From the NCBI RefSeq assembly GCF_000247815.1, contig NC_021674.1, forward strand, positions 6,775,738-6,839,737: DNA of 64,000 bases, in the 5' to 3' direction. Positions 1 through 12,439 of the stretch are shown piece by piece (the stretch's first letter is position 1; every line of letters starts with the position of its first letter). The notes under the pieces were generated by a model. It did no database searches. It had not been told where the DNA came from and saw only the letters and a list, made by a program, of their open reading frames with translations. The stretch comes from Ficedula albicollis (taxonomy: Eukaryota; Chordata; Aves; Passeriformes; Muscicapidae). Made by a program: the position numbers and the translations under genes.

Positions 1-30
1 TATGTAATTTATATTTTTTTATATTTAAAG

Positions 31-99
31 AAGGCCAGCCTCCATCTCCCACAAAGAGCAAAGAAGAGCAACCTGAGGACCTGCAGGATGATGCTGAAG
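31..99 (+). CDS. Exon 1 of those visible: internal coding exon, phase 1-1, acidic
   Basis: A T/A-rich tract ends in AAG at 28-30 and the donor is AAG|GTAGGT at 100. In phase 1 the 69-nt exon reads without stops and contains SPTKSKEEQPEDLQDDAE. One alternative frame has a stop (ACC TGA); the third is open but would encode a composition unlike the other exons. A second AAG directly follows the first (positions 31-33), so this is a NAGNAG-type tandem acceptor: use of the downstream site would start the exon at 34 and drop one residue while keeping frame. The intron behind it runs about 15.9 kb to 15982. Function is unknown; the acidic, Pro/Ser/Lys-containing sequence suggests a disordered segment. 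This call leans on its match in phase and composition to the downstream exons. Confidence 0.72.
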
Positions 100-1708
100 G
101 TAGGTGGTCTCACAATTTCTTACGGCTGCCAATCAATCCACATTTTGAGGAAAAGTTTATTTTGAATTCTTGGAAAAGAACTGGGAAACTTTCAGTTAAA
201 AATGCTCTTTGCTCACACTTGGAGAGTTATTTTTGGCCTAGATAAAGGGATTAAAAATCTTTTGAATATATTTCATCCCAAGGTAGATTCACAATTACAA
301 TCCCTATTTTTATGTGATGGGCTACTGATTATTGCTGATACATCTGAATAAATTGTTGCTATTTTATCTCTAACCAGTTCTGACTTTATGTAAATTAAAA
401 GCCCAAGTGTAATCTGTGTTGTGCAGGGCTTGGATCACAGTTTGGTTGGTTAGGTTGGTCAGTTGCTAAACATGGAGCAATATAATCCTCATTTTCCTTT
501 TCTACAAGAATCTTTTGCGATTTTCCTCTTTACAATGTTTATGTTTCCAGACCTTACACAGTGTAGTACATCTCTGCACAGTTAGAAGTCACAGGTGATT
601 AACGTTATCCCTATAGTGTTGTTCCTCTGAGGATACTCTCCTCCACTCGAGTCTGCTCAGGGAAGCTTGTCCATGTGTATGGACATAAATGATCTGTGTT
701 CTTCTAAAACCGGATCAAAGTATATTTTCCTAATCTCTATCTCATTGGAAGAGTTGTTTATGAGATGTTTACATCAAAGGCTTACTTTCAGAGTGCACCA
801 TTTCGCACTGCTTTCAGATATGTGGAAGAGCAAAACAGCCCAAAAATTCCCCTTCTGTGAAATGGTTAAAAGGATGAACCTTAATCTTTAATCCATGATA
901 GTTCCTTATCATGGATTCTTTTTGACCTAATATTCCTCAAATGACACATCTAATTTTGTACCTCAACCAATAGCTCCACAATCTTCAGCATTTTGACCTA
1001 GCACTGTGCATTCAGCTCCTAAAATATTCTGACTAGGGTATAGTGTGAGTCACAAAGAGCAGAAAAGTGGTAACATCTATCATTTTAAGTAACTGCTAGT
1101 AACATGCTGTCACTAACATTGTGACTGGTTGTTACAGGCAAGTCATTAAAGCAATAGCTGTCATCACCTGGAAGGTGTGGAGGGACCCAAGAAATTTCAT
1201 CACACCTGAGCGTCTTTCCTTTCATGCTGCACTGAACTGAGATTAAATTAAAATACCAATTTTGTGTTTGAATTAAAGAATTCAGTGATGACAAACCACA
1301 TGTCCATTTGTATGCAGGCTAACCCACAGCTGGGATCGTGGTGACACTTTCAGTGTTCCTAAACAGGCAGAGTAATAGCTGTTTTATGATACACTCTTAC
1401 ATGGAGTGTGGCTAAATGTTTTTATTGCATCAGTATCTTGGAAAAAAACAAAACAAAACTAAAGGAGGAGAAAAGTATTGTCAAACTGTAAGGTTTTCTT
1501 CCATGCAAAAATTTACTGATGTTGTTTCACTCTTCCTGTGGCTCCCTAGATCAGTTTCCTATTTCTCTGTGCCTATCCATTTTTCCCAGTGAGCTACTGT
1601 TCACTTTGTGAAGAACAAACAAATGTGTTGGAAGGACAAAGTAAACAGTATGGCAGTAGAATTATTGCATTACTTCTGAGCTGTAAAATGCCTGAATTCC
1701 TTGAATTT

Positions 1709-1915
1709 GATGCCATACAGTAGATTTTGCTGACAGAGAATTGAAGTCTGTAAAACACAGTCACTGTTGCTGGATTTGATATAGCTGGTTGCAGAGCCCC
1801 CATCTGCTAGGCAGGAAGCAAACCTGTAATGTTTAGGATTGAAAGTTCAGATTTAGCCTTGAGAGTTGCTGTGATGGAGAAAAGAATAGATGATTCAAGT
1901 GTTTGCTGAGGGTCC
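1709..1915 (+). repeat. 207-bp block, copy A (copy B at 2125-2331)
   Basis: Begins GATGCCATACAGTAGATTTT and recurs essentially unchanged 416 bp downstream. Copy A is embedded in ordinary sequence; copy B starts directly after T21-CTC. This suggests copy A is the original. Confidence 0.9.
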
Positions 1916-1926
1916 GTTGGTAGAGA

Positions 1927-2124
1927 AAAGTGTGAACTGCAGAGCAGATTCTTATGCCAGTAGTTTTCATAGATTTTCACTGCAGAGGTATTGTCTGTGA
2001 AAATGGATAGACTAGGAAACCTCTTTTACTCACAGGTTCCCTGCAGTATTTCAGGTTTGACATGTGCAAACATGCCAAATAATTTTCTTCTTTTTTGTTC
2101 TTTTTTTTTTTTTTTTTTTTTCTC
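1927..2124 (+). repeat. About 198-bp poly-T-ended block, copy 1 of 3
   Basis: Runs from AAAGTGTGAACTGCAGAGCA to a 21-T run followed by CTC. It recurs at 4248 and 4448. All copies end in the T run, after which the downstream sequence differs. Confidence 0.9.
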
Positions 2125-2331
2125 GATGCCATACAGTAGATTTTGCTGACAGAGAATTGAAGTCTGTAAAACACAGTCACTGTTGCTGGATTTGATATAG
2201 CTGGTTGCAGAGCCCCCATCTGCTAGGCAGGAAGCAAACCTGTAATGTTTAGGATTGAAAGTTCAGATTTAGCCTTGAGAGTTGCTGTGATGGAGAAAAG
2301 AATAGATGATTCAAGTGTTTGCTGAGGGTCC
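2125..2331 (+). repeat. 207-bp block, copy B, adjoining a T homopolymer
   Basis: Near-identical to 1709-1915. Its left edge abuts the 21-T run at 2101-2121, the point at which the sequence jumps back to the earlier block. Confidence 0.9.
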
Positions 2332-2780
2332 TGTGGAGAAACCTAGATCAGATTTCTTTGGCATTACCTGTGCCTCTGGAAGAGGAGACAAGAAGTTGGG
2401 ATCCAGACACTGAATTCCTGTCAAATTGCCAAGTGGCTGGAGTCTAATATATCACACCTGTGAGCCATTTCCATTGAAGTAAATGGGATTTGCACACATT
2501 TGTCTGAGAAGAGGATTTAGTTTCTCCTGGTCTAATTATTAGCTGTTGGTTTTGACTAATTAAAAGAACTTTTAATGGGGAGCCTTGAAGATCATGAAAG
2601 TTCTGAATATGTGACATGAACCACAACTATATATCTGAATAATTTTATTTAGGTAGGTGCTTGTCTTCACTTCCAAAAAGCTTGTTTTTTTTCTTTTTAG
2701 AAAAAAAAACTGAGTAGCTAATGCATATAAACAGTCTTGAATAAAACACAACAAAGGTAAACGCTGCCTGAGGTCAATTA

Positions 2781-3070
2781 GGTTAGATTTCCCTTAGGGC
2801 AAAACTGAAGTGCTTAGGGTTTGGTGTGTTAAAACTTTGGAATAGTTCACTTTAAGTACAGAAGGAAAAGAAAAAAAGAATGGGAAAGGGAAGGGGAAGG
2901 GGAAGGGGAAAGGGAAAGGGAAATGGTTCAATTTCCCTTAGGGTAAAACTGAAGTGCTTAGTGGTTTGGTGTGTTAAAACTTTGGAATAGTTCACTTTAA
3001 GTACAGAAGGAAAAGAAAAAAAGAATGGGAAAGGGAAGGGGAAGGGGAAGGGGAAAGGGAAAGGGAAAGG
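2781..3070 (+). repeat. Tandem duplication, unit about 144 bp, with purine-rich ends
   Basis: GGTTAGATTTCCCTTAGGGC at 2781 and GGTTCAATTTCCCTTAGGGT at 2925 start two similar units, each ending in GGGAAA/GGGGAA-type purine repeats. The second leads into the (AGGAG)n tract. Confidence 0.8.
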
Positions 3071-3080
3071 GAAAGGGAAA

Positions 3081-3612
3081 AGGAGAGGAGAGGAGAGGAG
3101 AGGAGAGGAGAGGAGAGGAGAGGAGAGGAGAGGAGAGGAGAGGAGAGGAGAGGAGAGGAGAGGAGAGGAGAGGAGAGGAGAGGAGAGGAGAGGAGAGGAG
3201 AGGAGAGGAGAGGAGAGGAGAGGAGAGGAGAGGAGAGGAGAGGAGAGGAGAGGAGAGGAGAGGAGAGGAGAGGAGAGGAGAGGAGAGGAGAGGAGAGGAG
3301 AGGAGAGGAGAGGAGAGGAGAGGAGAGGAGAGGAGAGGAGAGGAGAGGAGAGGAGAGGAGAGGAGAGGAGAGGAGAGGAGAGGAGAGGAGAGGAGAGGAG
3401 AGGAGAGGAGAGGAGAGGAGAGGAGAGGAGAGGAGAGGAGAGGAGAGGAGAGGAGAGGAGAGGAGAGGAGAGGAGAGGAGAGGAGAGGAGAGGAGAGGAG
3501 AGGAGAGGAGAGGAGAGGAGAGGAGAGGAGAGGAGAGGAGAGGAGAGGAGAGGAGAGGAGAGGAGAGGAGAGGAGAGGAGAGGAGAGGAGAGGAGAGGAG
3601 AGGAGAGGAGAG
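3081..3612 (+). repeat. (AGGAG)n pentanucleotide microsatellite, about 106 units
   Basis: Uninterrupted AGGAG repeats over about 532 bp on the + strand, flanked upstream by (GGGAAA)n-like sequence. The long open frames through it on both strands are by-products of the 5-nt period and are not genes. All-purine mirror-symmetric sequence of this kind is known to be able to form triplex DNA. Confidence 0.98.
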
Positions 3613-4247
3613 GGAAAGGATGCCAAACTCACACAGGAGAAAGTAAACAAATATAAAAAACAAATCCTGAGAAAACAAATGAAAACCCCCCAAAGCCCTA
3701 CCTTTTATTAGTAAAAGCAACCCCAAATTTAGCATAGGATATTATTTTCCCCTTGGTAATATGACCACCTATAAAACATTTAACAAGTATACACTGAGAC
3801 ATGGGAAGAACCCAATGTATTTTCCTCTGGTTGGTTGTGAGTATCCTTTTAGATTGAAGATGGGAGTACAATTTGCAATGGTAGCAGCCTCGTGTCTGCC
3901 CTCGTGGCAGTCTCTGAAACCTATTCCACTGAGTTCAGCAATATTTCTGCTGCAGTATTTTTCTCCACTTCACTGGGCTGGGTCATTGGCTAGAGGTAAT
4001 GGAGCAATATCATTTCAGTCATGTTAAAACCTCCACAGAATACTAGGGAAAGTAAGTTCCTTTATTATTACCCTCTTTGCAATCAAGGAAAGGAGAGTAG
4101 GCTGTATGTAAGGAGCTTGTTTTGCAGTAGGCTAAAATAAGCACTTGACATGCTAATGAAAGCAATTTTATACCAAACCACTAAAGTATTAATGGTGTCT
4201 GTTATTATGATATTAGATATATTGTTGTCTGCCTGCAGACTCTTGGT

Positions 4248-4441
4248 AAAGTGTGAACTGCAGAGCAGATTCTTATGCCAGTAGTTTTCATAGATTTTCA
4301 CTGCAGAGGTATTGTCTGTGAAAATGGATAGACTAGGAAACCTCTTTTACTCACAGGTTCCCTGCAGTATTTCAGGTTTGACATGTGCAAACATGCCAAA
4401 TAATTTTCTTCTTTTTTGTTCTTTTTTTTTTTTTTTTTTTT
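4248..4441 (+). repeat. Poly-T-ended block, copy 2 of 3
   Basis: Same block as 1927-2124, ending in 20 T, then jumping directly to copy 3 through CTTGGTAAAG. Copies 2 and 3 form an exact 200-bp tandem. Confidence 0.9.
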
Positions 4442-4447
4442 CTTGGT

Positions 4448-4755
<308 letters not shown>

Positions 4756-7360
4756 TTTTTTTTTTTTTTTTTTTCCCCCTGCCACTTTCCAGCATCCTGG
4801 GAGATTAAAAGCAGCCAGGAATAATTTTGCCTTTCCCTCAGTCAGATGCATTCATTGATTGAGTGATTGTAAAGTGTCAGGTGAACAAAATGTTTGGTAC
4901 CAAACAAAACATATGCATGTCTTACTTCAGGAGCTTCATAACACAACCTTAAAGTGGTTACGCAGACAAAATGGCAGTACTTGTCACAACATAGCAGCCA
5001 TGAGTTGGCACAAATGGCACAGTCACCCATTCTCATCCTACTTATTGCCACCAAGCAAAGGCAAACCATTTATACAAAAGCCTAAAAAACCAAAAAACTT
5101 AAATGTTCCTTGTTTCTCTGACCTACCTCCCCACGTGTCCTCCCATATGTAGTGAACAGCACAGTGTGTGCAATAGGGAGAAGCAAAACTGTTTGCCCTT
5201 TCCTTCTTGATGGGATTTCTCAGATATAAAGCAGAGCCTGCCAAAGAGCTTCCCCATCCATTCCCTCCATGGTCTGTGTGAGACCAGTATTGTATCAAAG
5301 ATGAGTAACGCATCTAGTAACAGCAGCACAAGTGCCTGCTTTTTCTCTTCCTCCAGCAGAAAAATAATCAATCCATCCAGCAAAAGCCATTTCCTTGCCC
5401 TCCTTCAAGGGATGTGAAGACAGAACTGGAGCTCTGGAAGTGTCTTACTCCAGCTTCTCTCATAAGCTGCTCCTCAGATGAATGATACATTCCTCTTGAT
5501 AGATTCATAGGCTGTTGGTCTCCCAGGATCACCTGAGGAAGGAGCAGGTCTGTTGGAGTTATTTGTCCTGGACAAGCTTTGTCTGCTTTCCATTCACTTG
5601 GTGGGAAGGAGAACAGGTTGATGCATAAGCCAAACCACAAAGTTCAAAATGCACACAAATCACTTTTAACAGAGTTGATAGTGTTGGTTCCTTTGCCTGA
5701 TGGGGTCATCACAATTTGGCCTCTTGGCTTTCAGAGGTAGCATCACATGTCTGAATGTTGTGTCAGAAATCCAGGCTCACCAGCTGGCACCTGTCTGATT
5801 TGGTGGAAGCTCTGTCCATGAGAGATGTCAGTCTGGTGATTGAAAAACACAGCAGAAATGAGGCAAAATAAAACTACATCTTATCTCAACAACTCATTGG
5901 TCCAGCAGGTCATGGCCGTTTAGTAGGATTCTCACCAAGAGGGAGGCACCCTGGCTCCTCATCCCTTCTCCCAAAAAAGGTTTTGAAAAAGGTTTTGTGA
6001 AATGGTGAAAAGTGCGTAGTCTTGGGACCACAAAATAAACCTCTGTGTATGGCTTAATCCTTTAATTGTGAGATTAATATAAGGCTCCCCCTTCCTGCTT
6101 CTCCTTTATTTGCCATGAATTTTGCTGCTGTGCTGCTCACTCTCTATCTTAGTGGAGAGGGATGTAGTGTATGCAGCCACCACAGTCCATGGCACTTGGC
6201 TTGTGCTACATCCCTCCAAGTGGGCTCAATCCTCTCTGGAGCTAGTAGGATGCACACAGCAGCTGGTCTTTCTTGCCATTACACAGAAATGTTCTAAGCA
6301 TCTTTTCTATGGATCTTCTACCACTGTGCAGGCCTGATTGTCTCTCTCTTTAAGGTAAGAATTAATATTATGTTCTGCAGTTGATAGCAAGGGGTTCTTT
6401 TATCCCTTGATAAACTCGTACATTCATACTTTGCATCCCATGGGGCAGTCATATTCTTCAGTAAATTTCTGCTCCAATCATAATCTACTAAAAATGAGCA
6501 TCGAGACACATAATTATACTTCAAAAAACACAGTCCTTTATTCAGCCTTAAAAGTGTTGCTTTTTATTAAGATAGCTTAGAATTGACTGTCTTCTTTTTG
6601 CCACAAAACCTAATCCTTTAATAAAATGTTAAATTAAGATAAAGTACTACAGAAGAAATTCCCTGGGAAGGATGTGTATCAAACATGTGTGTTGGATGTT
6701 TCACCTTAATGCAGTTGGGTTATATTTAAAAAGCAGCAATTAACCTCCATCCACTGTGATTGATAGCTTCTCTTTTCACTTCTGTTTTGAAGTCCACCAT
6801 CTGTCCTGGCTGATTACAGCTTTCAGAATATTAGGTGATCACCTTGCACTTAGCCAGGGGTAAAATGGGATGTTATCTATATTTTCAGTCGTATTTTCTC
6901 TCTGAGCAAACATTTCTTAGAAGATTCTTTTCATTGGTGAAGTGGCTTCTGCTGTTCTGTTCAATTGCCATGCAGTGGCTGTGCAAAACTCAGAAAACAC
7001 AGCTCATTTTGGCCTCCACAGGTGATGTGCAGTCCTGTTGTGTTAGCCATTTACCCATTTGGGTTTCTTTTAGCAACTGAATGTATGTCTGTGTAATAAC
7101 ACCAGAAAGACACTTGCAATTCCTGTTTTCACGCTGAATGCTGCGCAGTAGATTGTCTTCCTTCTGAGATAAGCTAAGATACAAAAGACTGAGTTACTGG
7201 GGTGACTAATGCAGTGTTGTCAGAGGAGAATTCTACCCAGTGACACACCCCAAGACACCTGCAGGGGGCTCGTCTGTCAAGGAATTCATTGCTCCTTTCT
7301 AAGCATGATATGAACAACAGTAAACCATCATGATTGTTCGGGTCCAGTGCAGGAGATGAG

Positions 7361-7558
7361 GCTGGTCCCTTCATTCCAGAATGCTGATGTGAAGTACTCC
7401 ATGGTTTTGTTTGCATTTTGCGAGCGTTTTTTTATGAGTGTAGTCTTCTCTGTGGCTGGGCTGGTCCCTTCATTCCAAAATGCTGATGTGAAGTAGTCCA
7501 TGGTTTTGTTTGCATTTTGCGAGGGTTTTTTTATGAGTGTAGTCTTCTCTGTGGCTTC
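7361..7558 (+). repeat. 99-bp tandem duplication
   Basis: Two adjacent units beginning GCTGGTCCCTTCATTCCA (7361 and 7460), differing at only a few bases. Confidence 0.9.
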
Positions 7559-7920
7559 TCTGTCTGTTTCTTCTATTTGTGAAAAAATCAAAATAGGTCT
7601 TAAGTTTTATTTTGGCTGTGGCTTGGAAAAGGAGCCATGTGGCCATCCCTTTTTAGTATGTAGTTACTCAGACATCAGGCACACTGTGAAAGTATGAACA
7701 AAGACTAAATTTATATAGTAATTATTAGATTTGTACGTTTATTTTGCACTTGCCCTCATGGCATCATTTTGTTTCTCTTGGATAGGACTAATTGTAGGGC
7801 CAGGAGTCAGGGCTTCTTTATACTCCTGTATAAACATGATGAACTCCGCATCAACTCACAGGAGCAATTTCTGTCCCCTTTTCTACACTACAAGAACAGT
7901 GGTAATATTGTGCAGCGTCT

Positions 7921-8236
7921 ATATTGCACAGTCTGAGTCAATGGAGAGTTAGACCCAGTGAAGAGCCAAGTGAGCAGAGTGTGTGCATTTTTTTGTATCA
8001 AAATGCCAATTTTATCATTGTCCTCTGCACAGACTGCCTGTGACATCTAAAACATTCTGGTTTTGTTGGTCAGCTCGAACTTCCAGGAAATGTCTCCCTT
8101 CATTTGTTTTGAACCATCACAGGAATAGTGATAGCCAGCATCTTTGGCAATGAAATGTTCCATGTCCCTTGCCCAGCACCTGTATTGCACAATCCAAGTC
8201 AATGGAGAGTTAGACCCAGTGAAAAGCCAGGTAAGC
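7921..8236 (+). repeat. Diverged short dispersed repeat pair (about 55 bp each)
   Basis: ATTGCACAGTCTGAGTCAAT near 7922 and ATTGCACAATCCAAGTCAAT near 8183 share the following GGAGAGTTAGACCCAGTGAA segment; about 10% divergence suggests an older duplication. Confidence 0.7.
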
Positions 8237-9552
8237 ACAATGTTCCCAGCAGTGAGCTGGGACAAACCAGCATGCTCCTTTCTTCCCAGGACTTAATTTG
8301 ATGCTGTAGCTGTTGTCCCCTGGTTCTTCCCTAACCAGGGGGGTTATAATAAAGCTGAGTTGTCTTCTGACCCACAGAAGAGTGAAGCAAGGGGAACATG
8401 CATGGTGACTTCACCCAGCTTTAGCCAAGACTCTTGTGTTTCTCAGGATATTAAATACATGAAATACAATAGTTTTATTTTTAACCTCTGAGATAAGCCA
8501 CTCAAGCTACAGTTTTCTCACTCTTTTCCTACACTCCTGGACAAAATGCTTCATAGAAATGAAACCCTGTTATTTATTGGACTGACAGCTTCACTGGGTT
8601 GGGTGCATTCACAGTATGTTCAGGGCTGCATCTGCAGCATGGTAATTTGTTAAAGCAGCACAGAGGGAAGAATCTCATAACTCCATTAAACAATTACTGC
8701 AGATAACTTGTTACTAGCCCTTCTTAAAATTTACCCCAAAGGGATTATATACAAATAATGATTAAAACTGACCTAAATCATAATTTAATTAAAAGAAATT
8801 AAAATGAAAACTGAAAATGTTCAGCAACCTCAGGCCACCACATTAATGATTCACTTTAATGTGTTTGTAGTTCTGCAATAATGGCCTTTGTGTGTATGTG
8901 CTTCTTGGTTTATGTCTGATATTATTGTACCACTGGAATAGTTTGGAAATGGTTGCAGGCTGTATGATCTCAAGTGCCTATATGGATGTACATGTGCTTG
9001 CTTCTCCCATTTTAGGGGTTTCAGTGAAGCCAGCATGTCTATTTGTTCAGAATGCAGATCAAAGCCTATATTTTTCACTTTCTCATTAATTAGTTTCTCT
9101 GCTATACAATAAGGACCTTCATGTCATTAGTACGATTACCAGTGGCAGTATTTCTGTGCTGTAAAAAAGATAGTTCAAAACCGGCATCTCTTGTCTGACA
9201 GATCTTGGTTGTACTTGTATTTGTTATACAAGAAAGAAGCACAGGTCAGACCAGTGGAGAGAAGCCAAAGTCACTGCAGAAAAGCAGAGGATGCTCCTGG
9301 GCTTGCATGGCAGAGACATTCAGAGACGTAACAGGATCAAACTTGGTGCCCCAGGATGTGGCACCTGCACAAATTAAGATGAAAGCCTCAGATGTTGGCC
9401 CTTTGTCACTTTTATTTCTATCCCAGGAAGGACAAGGAGGCTTGAAGAAACCTTATTCTGAATATTGGCACCCTATGGATGACAGAAATAAAGCTTTCTC
9501 AGTAGCAAAAACAATTTTATTATTAATAGCCTCTGTGTTCATGAGTTGGACT

Positions 9553-9604
9553 TGATGATCCTTGTGGATCCTTTCCAGATCAGGATATTCTGTAATTCTG
9601 TGTT
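9553..9604 (+). mobile_element. CR1 LINE 3' tail, short
   Basis: GGACTTGATGATCCTTGTGG, a TTTCCAG segment and an ATTCTGTAATTCTGTG end match the 3' terminal pattern of avian CR1. The 461-bp duplication starts inside it. Confidence 0.6.
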
Positions 9605-10041
9605 GGGGGGGTAGAAACGGACTGGTTTGTACTAGTTATGCAATTCTGCATATTATATTGTCTGCAATTCTGTTTTCTTCTAAAAAATGTCTTTTTGCAG
9701 CAGTTTTTGGTGCACTGACTTTAGCTTCATCTCTAAGTATGTCGCCAGCTGCTTTTGAAGAAAGGTGCTGCTGAAGAGGAGTAGGTGTGCGAGCAGACCT
9801 AGCACTTCCTCAGCTCTGAAATGGGAAGATCCAAGAGGCCAGCAGGCTATTAATATTTTTGACTTGCCATGTTTGTCACAAGAACAGTGGAAGATGTAAG
9901 AAGCCACATGTTTCCAGGCTCTTGCAGAGAAAATGTGAAGAATACTTAAACCTGCTTCAAGGGTTTGTTCCCTCACCTTTCATCGGGATCTTGTCCCATC
10001 CCTCTCCTGTCTGATGGTTTCCTTATTATTTGTCATATTAT
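9581..10041 (+). repeat. 461-bp tandem duplication, unit 1
   Basis: Starts CAGGATATTCTGTAATTCTG. Unit 2 follows directly with what appears to be a single visible difference (GGGGGG versus GGAGGG near 9607/10068). Confidence 0.92.
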
Positions 10042-10502
10042 CAGGATATTCTGTAATTCTGTGTTGGAGGGGTAGAAACGGACTGGTTTGTACTAGTTAT
10101 GCAATTCTGCATATTATATTGTCTGCAATTCTGTTTTCTTCTAAAAAATGTCTTTTTGCAGCAGTTTTTGGTGCACTGACTTTAGCTTCATCTCTAAGTA
10201 TGTCGCCAGCTGCTTTTGAAGAAAGGTGCTGCTGAAGAGGAGTAGGTGTGCGAGCAGACCTAGCACTTCCTCAGCTCTGAAATGGGAAGATCCAAGAGGC
10301 CAGCAGGCTATTAATATTTTTGACTTGCCATGTTTGTCACAAGAACAGTGGAAGATGTAAGAAGCCACATGTTTCCAGGCTCTTGCAGAGAAAATGTGAA
10401 GAATACTTAAACCTGCTTCAAGGGTTTGTTCCCTCACCTTTCATCGGGATCTTGTCCCATCCCTCTCCTGTCTGATGGTTTCCTTATTATTTGTCATATT
10501 AT
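10042..10502 (+). repeat. 461-bp tandem duplication, unit 2
   Basis: Direct near-identical repeat of 9581-10041; the shared junction sequence is TTTGTCATATTATC. Confidence 0.92.
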
Positions 10503-10668
10503 CTGCTTTGTTTGGGGGCTGCCACTGCAGCTGGCACCTCACTGTGCATGCTAAATGCCTCTCCATAACAGAAAGTGGGCAGGCACTCCTGAAGAATCCT
10601 CTTTCCTGGTGGAGTTAGAAGTGCCACTTACTCTGCCAGCCTGCTGAGCATGCTGATTGAACCTTGTT

Positions 10669-10813
10669 GCCTTGTTTAGCCTCTTTTCTACCAAATAAAT
10701 CATATGGGGAAGGGGAAGGGGAATAGATTTTCTTGATGACCTCACCTTGTTTAGCCTCTTTTCTACCAAATACATAATATGGGGAAGGGGAATAGATTTT
10801 CTTGATGACCTCA
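10669..10813 (+). repeat. Tandem duplication, unit about 73 bp
   Basis: Two units starting CCTTGTTTAGCCTCTTTTCT and ending TTTTCTTGATGACCTCA. They differ in the number of GGGGAA repeats. Confidence 0.88.
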
Positions 10814-11837
10814 AAGAAAATGCCAAGGGAAGACAGCAAGAACCTATCAGGCAGTAGTCAACTTGGAAAGAGAAAGCAGAATATATGGACAGAAGAAGGT
10901 ATTATAGTGTCCAATGTGCTTATTTTGTTTGTACAGTACTACTGTAATCCTCAAACTTCTATTTTTTAGAACTGACTATCATGCCGGGGGAAAGAAACAG
11001 ATGTTCCCATTTGTCTTGTGATGTGGCTCAAAATCATTTACATTTTCTGGCCTAAAATGACACAACATGTCATTTGCCACTTTTTGTATCTCCTTTGGAG
11101 TGAGTGACAGATTGCTGTTCAATTACCAGTGTAATAGAAAAGCAAATATTGTGAGGACAGCTTTCACCTAAAGGAAATGCAATTACTGATTGCAGCAGTA
11201 GTGGGAAGAGAAGGGTGGCAGATACTGTAGAAGCCATCCAGTGGAAAAGACATTCTTATTATAAATAATGTTATAGGGAAGACTCAAGGAAAATGTACTG
11301 GCTCTGGCTTTTCTGCCTGCAGAAAAGGACAGCCAGGGTGAATAAAAATATGATGGAAAAATTATCTCACTACTCTTGTAAAGTATATTTCTAGCTCTTT
11401 GCCTTGAGGATGTGCTCCTTAAAGCCTTTCTATTTGCTCTGCACCCAGTTCCAGTGGAGAGCAATAACTGCAGAAAGATTCTTCATCAAAGACACTCAGT
11501 GAGAGACTCATTAGAAAGATTTTTAAAAGTGGAAAAACCTGTTTGTCAAAGACTTTGGGATTAGTCACTTCTCCACTCTATAGTTTGCTTTCTTGTCAGT
11601 GTATTCATGCTCTGCTTCCTCACTTTCTCACAAGATAAATAGATACTCCAGGCCAAGCAGAGCTTAACCATTCCTTCTGCAAGTCTTTTACTTGAGCATC
11701 ACTGTTCCAGTCTTAATTTTTAGCATTTCCTTTTCTCTATTTCTGCCAAAGCTACTTGCCAGGCATAACACTTACTGTGAGTACATTGACCAAGATGGAT
11801 TTTCATGTCATGATCCAGTCATGGATCATTGGATTGG

Positions 11838-12439
11838 GTCAGAGTGCAAGAGGTGAAGTTTCTGCTTAAAGTGTTTTAAGCAGAAACATTTTTCTTTCTA
11901 AAGGAACAAAATGAAGTGCAAACATGTTGAGAATCCTGTATTATATGTTCTATCACACCAGTTCTCAACAGTGAATGTCCAGTGAAATAATACATTTAGG
12001 ATTGAGAAAATGTGGTTTACCTGATAATCTGCTGAACCAGATGATCATTTAAACTTTCTCCTGTAGTTTAGGTTTTCACTGAGTGACTTAAGCAAGAGAT
12101 ATAGTTCCTTGACAATAAATATGAATGAATCCTAGAAATACCTGGTTTTAGTCAAGTAAGTTGAGATTATAGTCATAATAATGGATGTAGAAACAAGTAT
12201 CATCTGGAAATGGAGTTTTAAATTGTGAGTGCAGTAGGGTAATGGCTGGTTTTAATTTCATTTATATATCAGTAGTTACATTTACGCCCGATCTGCTTTT
12301 TCTGGTTGTAAAGTTCTCTCTGCATAGAGTGAAACATGTTAGACTTGACCATAATTGAACGGTTGAAGCTTTGGCACTGCTCATTTTGCAGTGATGCAAT
12401 GATCTCTGTTGGTCTGACCTATTGGTAAAGATTTTTCCA
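11838..12439 (+). repeat. 602-bp tandem duplication, unit 1
   Basis: Starts GTCAGAGTGCAAGAGGTGAA and ends GGTAAAGATTTTTCCA. It appears identical to the following 602 bp by eye. Confidence 0.93.

Noticed and set aside
2992..3735. Long open frames on both strands through the AGGAG tract
   Set aside because: Frames stay open only because the pentanucleotide repeat lacks stops; no start context, splice sites or non-repeat coding sequence.
5527..5547. Possible 21-nt phase 1-1 exon (GSPEEGA)
   Set aside because: Poor pyrimidine tract before the AG; chance is likely.
9205..9555. 116-codon open frame
   Set aside because: It runs into a CR1 tail, has no splice donor in a consistent phase and no family resemblance.
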